Below are positions 59,211 through 64,000 of a DNA stretch of 64,000 nt, one piece after another. The notes under the pieces were generated by a model. It did not search any database, had not been told where the DNA came from, and worked only from the letters and a program-made list of their open reading frames with translations. Position numbers and translations under genes: made by a program. Each line of letters starts with the position of its first letter. Positions within the stretch are counted from its first letter, which is position 1. The DNA is from Trichosporon coremiiforme (Eukaryota; Basidiomycota; Tremellomycetes; Trichosporonales; Trichosporonaceae), in NCBI GenBank assembly GCA_039545355.1, contig BCJJ01000022.1:186001-250000 (forward strand), written 5' to 3'.

Positions 59211-62200
59211 TTAACACAACAGGACATGGAGGCCGAAGTCGTCGCACACGGGCTTCCAGTCTGCCCTGGGCAGACCGGCGTCCGAGCGCCTCCAGACCTC
59301 GTTGATGATTGTCGACGCCGTGTCGACATCGAAGCAGCACTGCGACTTGAACCCCTCAAAGAGGGTAGTCAACCACTGCCTCGAGTTACCGGGCGCGAAG
59401 CAAGATCCCGCCACGATAGCGGGCCACATGAGGTCGAGGCTCATGCCGAGCGCGGCGGTCGAGAAGGAGCAGTTCTGGAGCACCTGCTCGGCGGCCTCCT
59501 GGATGATGGGCGAGTCTTTGGGAATGCCAAAGGCGGTGGTGAGGATGAGAATCTTCATGGTGTAGGCGTACGCCTGGTTGCCGACCTGGACGCGCTCGTG
59601 GATCTCGTTCGGCGAGTTGGTCAGGTTGTCGATCCACAGGTTGACGTCGGCGAGGAGGCTCTTGGCGGTGCGCGCGAGCTCCTTGGTGTGCGCGCCGTTG
59701 ATGCTGCTGGCAGAAGAGGACGCGCGGATGAAGTCGGGCCGCTGGTCGGCCGGCAACGGCGTCGGTCCATTGGAGGACACGGTGCTCGAGGAGACACTGG
59801 ACGGTCCCGAGTCGAAACCGAGGAAGCCCGTCGGCATGACCACGCTCGCGGCGAGGGGGTTGGTCGGCGACGTGGTTGCATTGGCCGAGAGCTCGGGGAG
59901 GGGCTCGCCGCGGTTCCATCGCTCGATGCGGGAGAGCAGGCGCGCAACGCCGTTGAAGAGGTGGACAATGACCTTGGACACGCCGAACTGGTTCTCGACG
60001 GAGTAGTGCTCGAAGTTGTGCGCGGTCGGGGACAAGGGCGAGTTGACCGGCTTCTGAAACCACCACTCTGCGTTCTCCTCCGTCAGGAGCTCGGGCTCGC
60101 GACCCGTCGTCAGGCAGCCGAGCGTCTCGTAAATGGTCAACACCTCAAGGATAAGGCGTGCGGGAGTCACGGTCATGCCCTCGCTGAGCTGGGTCGGGGC
60201 AGAGGTCTCGAGCAGCTTGGCTGGTCCTCCGCGCGACGCTACGATGGCCTTGGCGAGGTCGAAGTTGTCCGTCCACCCCGTTCCGCCGAAGAGAATGTCG
60301 AGGCTCGCGAGCGACGTGCACGCGCTGAGTGCCGCTTCGCTTGTCGTCCCCGGAGCAGAGCGGACCATGCTCTTCGCCGCGTCACGCAGGTTCGCAGCGT
60401 ACTGGAACATGGCGCTGGTCTGGGTCGCGCTAGCGTTTGAGCGGGCTAGGAGAAACGCCTGGTGCACAGCTCCAGTGGCGAGGAGGGAGATGCGGAGCGC
60501 GTCGGTGGCGGCATCAGCGCCACGGGGCATGTTGAGCGCGAGCGGGAGGTTGATCGCCATCATCGGGTTGAAGGCGGTGGGGATGGCCATCATTAGATCA
60601 GCCGCGTTGGCGCAGTAGTGCAGGATGAGGCTCTGCTCCTGCTGCGTCGGGAACCAGGGGGCGAGAAAGTTGGGCGTCGTGAAGATGGGCGAGGACAGCC
60701 ACGCCTCGCGCGTCGCCGCCTGTGCATTCTGGTCAGACGCTGGCGGTACTGTTCGCGTGCGCAAGCTGTCCATCAGAGCCGCCTCGAGAAAGGTGCCCAC
60801 CGCCGCGGCGGACGAGGCGCGGTCCCATCCCAGAGGCGTGCCGGCAAAATCGAAGCCCTCGGGGAAGGCCGAGGCTATGTCGAACTTGGCCGTCTGGCCC
60901 GAGCTTGACGCCGACCCGGCAGAAGATGGGGCGGCATGGTATGGCGGGCTCTGGCCTGCGTTGGACGAGGCGTGCGAAGAGGCCGTAGAGGGAGGGGCGG
61001 CGGGCTTGCTGTCCTTGGACTTGCCCTTGCGCGAGATCTCATCGGGGTGCGGGAACTGGCACTGTGTCTCGTCAGCACTCGTTCACCGAGTCACGGTTAT
61101 GGGCGGGTGCAGCAGGGTATCACTGGATGTGTTTGGGGTTGTGATGATGTGATGCGTGCAGGAACGCGATTGGGTTTCTGGGTTTGACACGGATTGGGAC
61201 TGGGATTGACACGGGTTCGCCATTAGAGATCCCAGTGGATCCGCGCCCTTCGGACCCCGGAGACCGTCGGGGATGTGACGTCGGAAACGAGCAAGCGTGA
61301 GGGATCGAAGGGGATCCACATTCCGCAACTTGGGTTTCGTCACAGATCTCGATGGATCCACCCACCCGTAACTGGCTGTTCTTGTCGTCCGACCCCCGCC
61401 TCAAACCCACGCGTAGACACGGGGACCGAGTCAACGCCCATCTTCGGGGTTGCAACATGCCAACCTCCGTCACTCCCGATCGCATGAAACCATTAAGCAC
61501 ACATGCTGCGCTACGCATGGCACAATGTTGGGGAATGCTGGGACCTCACTTGATATTTCAAGCGAGGATCCCTCATTAATTAAACGACATCGGTATCGTG
61601 TCGCGCCGCAGCAGGTGTGGAGCACGGGTTCGGGTTCTGGAATGATCGCCGCGCACCATAGACCAGAGTCAAGCTTGGCCCAACGTGGCGAACTGATCAA
61701 AATCCCGCAAAGACGTGGTGCTGGTATCTGGAGGGGAAGGAACGAGAAAGAGGGGGCAGCGGGAACAACGGAAACTCGACTCACCTCGCGCTTGGCGACG
61801 TTGCACTTACGACACGATGGCCGAGCACCGTCGCACTTGATCCTGCGGGCGCGGCACGTCAGGCACCCCGTCCTCGTTCGCGTGTACTTCTGCCGGCGCT
61901 TGACGCCTAGCCGTCCAGAGGGCTTGGGCTGCTGGGGCTGCTCGGTCGGAGGGCCGAGCTGGTACGGGTCGGGAAGGCCGTGGATGGCGTGAGCGGAGTG
62001 CATGGGAGGGACCGCAGGGCCAGGTAGCGGCGTCATGGTTGGCGGGCTCGTGAGTGGTGGGAGGACCGAGGCGGCCATGTAGGAAGAGGACGAGGAAGCG
62101 GTGGAAGGGGGAGGGAGGGAGGTGGGGACACCAAAGTCGAGGGGAACGGNGGGNGGGGGGGAGACTCCGTCTAATGACGAGGGAGCGGGGTAGGGTGCGG

Positions 62201-62629
62201 CCTGGTTAACACTGCTAGGTTAGCGGAGCTCGAGGATATCAGATGGGGATGCTTGGAACTCGAAGACCCAACCTTAGTAGAGAAGAGCCTGGGAGCAAGG
62301 CGTTGCAAACCCAATGGAAGGAGGAGGCGTCCGGCGCCAGAACCAAAATAAACCACAAAAAGCAGCTTGCAGAGGCTTTGGGAAGACGAAGCCACAATGT
62401 CCTTATGGTCCAAATGGAAGGGATTTGCGGATTGAGATGAGAGGGCGCTCTTCCTTTGGAAAAGAAAGGCAGCTCCCCTGGCGTGCGCCAAAGGCGGAAC
62501 TTACTTGTATTCCCAGTCGGAATAGCTAGCTCGGTTGGGCCAGTACTGCCCGTCAGGTAGCATCCTGGCGAGCTCAGGCGAGGAGGTATGGCTTGCACCG
62601 GAGGAGTAGTGGTCGTAGAGCTCGCCCAT
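59211..62629 (-). CDS. Zn(II)2Cys6 transcription factor
   Basis: Fungal binuclear zinc-cluster regulator; target pathway unknown. Exons 62629-62505, 62211-61785 and 61061-59211 give 800 residues. The cluster in exon 2 reads TRTGCLTCRARRIKC then DGARPSCRKCNVAKRE, and its sixth Cys is the first codon of exon 3 (CQFPHPDEISRKGK). A basic linker follows, then a long helical region typical of the fungal trans_2 family (LILHYCANAADLMMAIPTAF, LRISLLATGAVHQAFLLARS). The N-terminal exon (MGELYDHYSSGASHTS) was added because its phase fits exactly and the joined frame stays open. ATG 62078 is an alternative start. Introns of 293 and 723 nt are very long here. Two N bases (62150, 62154) fall in Pro-rich coding sequence without shifting frame if the count is right. 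Confidence 0.87.
62150..62154. other. two unresolved bases in a G/C homopolymer
   Basis: N at 62150 and 62154 in a G run (minus strand C run) inside exon 2 of the Zn2Cys6 factor. One N is a silent Pro third position, the other a codon first position. A wrong run length would break the frame. Confidence 0.95.
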
Positions 62630-64000
62630 GGAGGGTAATGAGGTAGTAGCGAGAAGTGACGAGTTGTCCGGTCCCGCGGGCAGCAGTCGTGCCGACGACG
62701 TGCTGACTATGGCGATGCGGAATCCGATGCGGGGTGGCCTCTGGACGGTCACACCTAAGCGAGGCGCGACTTGATGAGGAGGGGTGCGTGTGTGGCTGAT
62801 CCACTTGGGTGGCTACTTTTTAGGGCGATCACTTGCGGCCCTGACTGGCGTTGAAGGCGTTCAGGCTGTTGGATGTTGCTGATGGATGCGTTTCGGATCC
62901 CTGGGTCGAATAGGGGGGAACGCTGCTGATGATCGTCAAACACTTTAGGCAGAATCACACCGGAAGAGCTGCTGGCGTTGCGACTGTTGCATCAAACGTG
63001 GGCAGCAGAGATGTCCGTGAGGGTGACGAAGGTCGGCAGTCGTTGAAGCCAACAACAACGGGTCTTTGACAACGCGGTCGGTGGAGGTGTTCTAGCCGGT
63101 GACCTGAGACGTTGGTCCGATGACTTGAGCCGATACGCAGTTCGGGTGAGAGCGCCGGGTAGGTGGGAGGGCGGTAGAACTGGTGGTACACGGACGGAGA
63201 GTTTACCGAGCGAGCGACAAGCAAGGGTCGAGTCCGATGAGCGAACCAACCACTGGGCACAGTAGGGCGGGGGGCCAATTGAGGTTGGTTAGGGGTGGAG
63301 GGTGGAGGGTGGAGGGATCAGACTGGAGCTGGCCCAGATCTTTAATGAGAGCGGGGGAGGCGGTGTGGTCTGGACTGGATAATGTTAGACACAGGTTGCA
63401 GACGAGTCGCAGACAATGACACCACAGGCGAGTAGTATCGTCGTTGTCGACAGCGACCAGGTGAGGTCAGACTAACTAGCTACACAAACAACGGGAGGCC
63501 AGGTGGGGAGTTCCTGATAGACGAAGTAGTGTATGGTATGTCAAGCGTGTGGAGTGTCTCTAGGATGGAGTGATACAATGAAGATCGCCAAGACGAGGTT
63601 GTTACAAGCGAGGTCGAAGATAATCGATGGGGGGGAAAGATATGAGCAGGAAAGATCGGTCAAGAGTAGATATAGGATCTGAGAGGGGGAGCGATAGCAG
63701 ATGCTGGGAGGAGCTGATATGGATTGCGGTCTTCGGGCAAGGAACCAACTGGCTCTGATGTCTGGACGGTCCAGGAGCAATGCATCGATGCCGTAGACTG
63801 AACAGGCACGAGGACGGAGAGGAGGGAGCAATCGCTGAATCAATGAATGTTCCGCAGCTCATGTTCTCTGTTGTCGCGGCCCAGGTGCGGCGGCTAGCTA
63901 GTGGTTCCTTGGTGATGGATGGAGACTCGTAAGGAACAGCGCTGATGGAGTTTCAAGCTCTTCCCAGAGGAGCGGCCGTTTCTTGGGTCCTGCTTTGGGA
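62630..64000. other. gene-free right end, upstream of the Zn2Cys6 factor
   Basis: 1.37 kb with no supported gene. It contains the presumed promoter and leader of the minus-strand zinc-cluster gene and a GGTGGAG tandem. Short open frames on both strands show no bias or motif. Confidence 0.5.
63294..63314. repeat. 7-bp tandem repeat GGTGGAG, 3 copies
   Basis: Three perfect adjacent copies of GGTGGAG upstream of the zinc-cluster gene. Confidence 0.75.

Overview
The window is nuclear DNA of a filamentous or yeast-like basidiomycete. The best fit is a Tremellomycete of the Trichosporonales (Trichosporon / Cutaneotrichosporon / Apiotrichum type). The signs are GC-rich, C-ending codons; many introns of only about 32-50 nt with GTRAGCT-type donors, an AGCTRAC/AGCTGAC branch site and a CAG acceptor a few bases later; and gene content such as a phenol-2-monooxygenase-like flavoprotein, a TRP-type vacuolar channel, an AreA/Gat1 GATA factor and a Mei2-like protein. 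I rebuilt the exon structures by hand from reading frames and splice signals. There is no transcript evidence here, so exact boundaries are inferences.

Layout. 1-968 holds the 3' part of a family X DNA polymerase. 2.8-3.4 kb is a small secreted protein. 4.2-6.2 kb is an unknown PPxY-containing membrane-type protein on the minus strand, divergent from ARPC1/ARC40 (6.6-7.9 kb). 8.2-10.3 kb is a metacaspase with a prion-like N-terminus and an apparent one-nucleotide exon, followed by six compact intron-like units. An alpha/beta-hydrolase-like gene converges on it. 11.6-14.9 kb is gene-poor. HSF1 (minus) and a large LRR protein (plus) diverge at 17.1-17.8 kb. Then come DLT1-like and SPT20 (minus), VPS4 (plus), a phenol-hydroxylase-like monooxygenase (minus) divergent from an intronless GH2 beta-galactosidase (plus), a GH5 glucanase (minus), and YVC1 (plus).

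From about 38.5 to 43.7 kb there is no conventional gene. Instead there are roughly fifty compact intron-like units, all on the plus strand, separated by exon-like pieces of about 3-65 nt and interrupted by an intron-containing tRNA-Ser(AGA). This directly follows YVC1 on the same strand. It is the most unusual part of the window. Within it the donor and branch sequences change together (AGCT/AGCT, AGTT/AACT, GGTT/AACC), as expected if the 5' splice site pairs with the branch region. The same tendency appears in introns of ordinary genes nearby.

The right third has a large AreA/GAT1-type GATA factor (minus), a 3.9 kb gene-free upstream region, SEC15 (minus), a Mei2-like RNA-binding gene (plus) and a Zn2Cys6 transcription factor (minus). 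The last has an unusually long intron just before the sixth zinc-binding cysteine and two unresolved bases in its coding sequence. Most genes are independent housekeeping or regulatory genes: actin nucleation, ESCRT, exocyst, SAGA, heat shock, nitrogen control. No gene cluster of a single pathway is evident, apart from the neighbouring carbon-catabolic trio of monooxygenase, beta-galactosidase and GH5.
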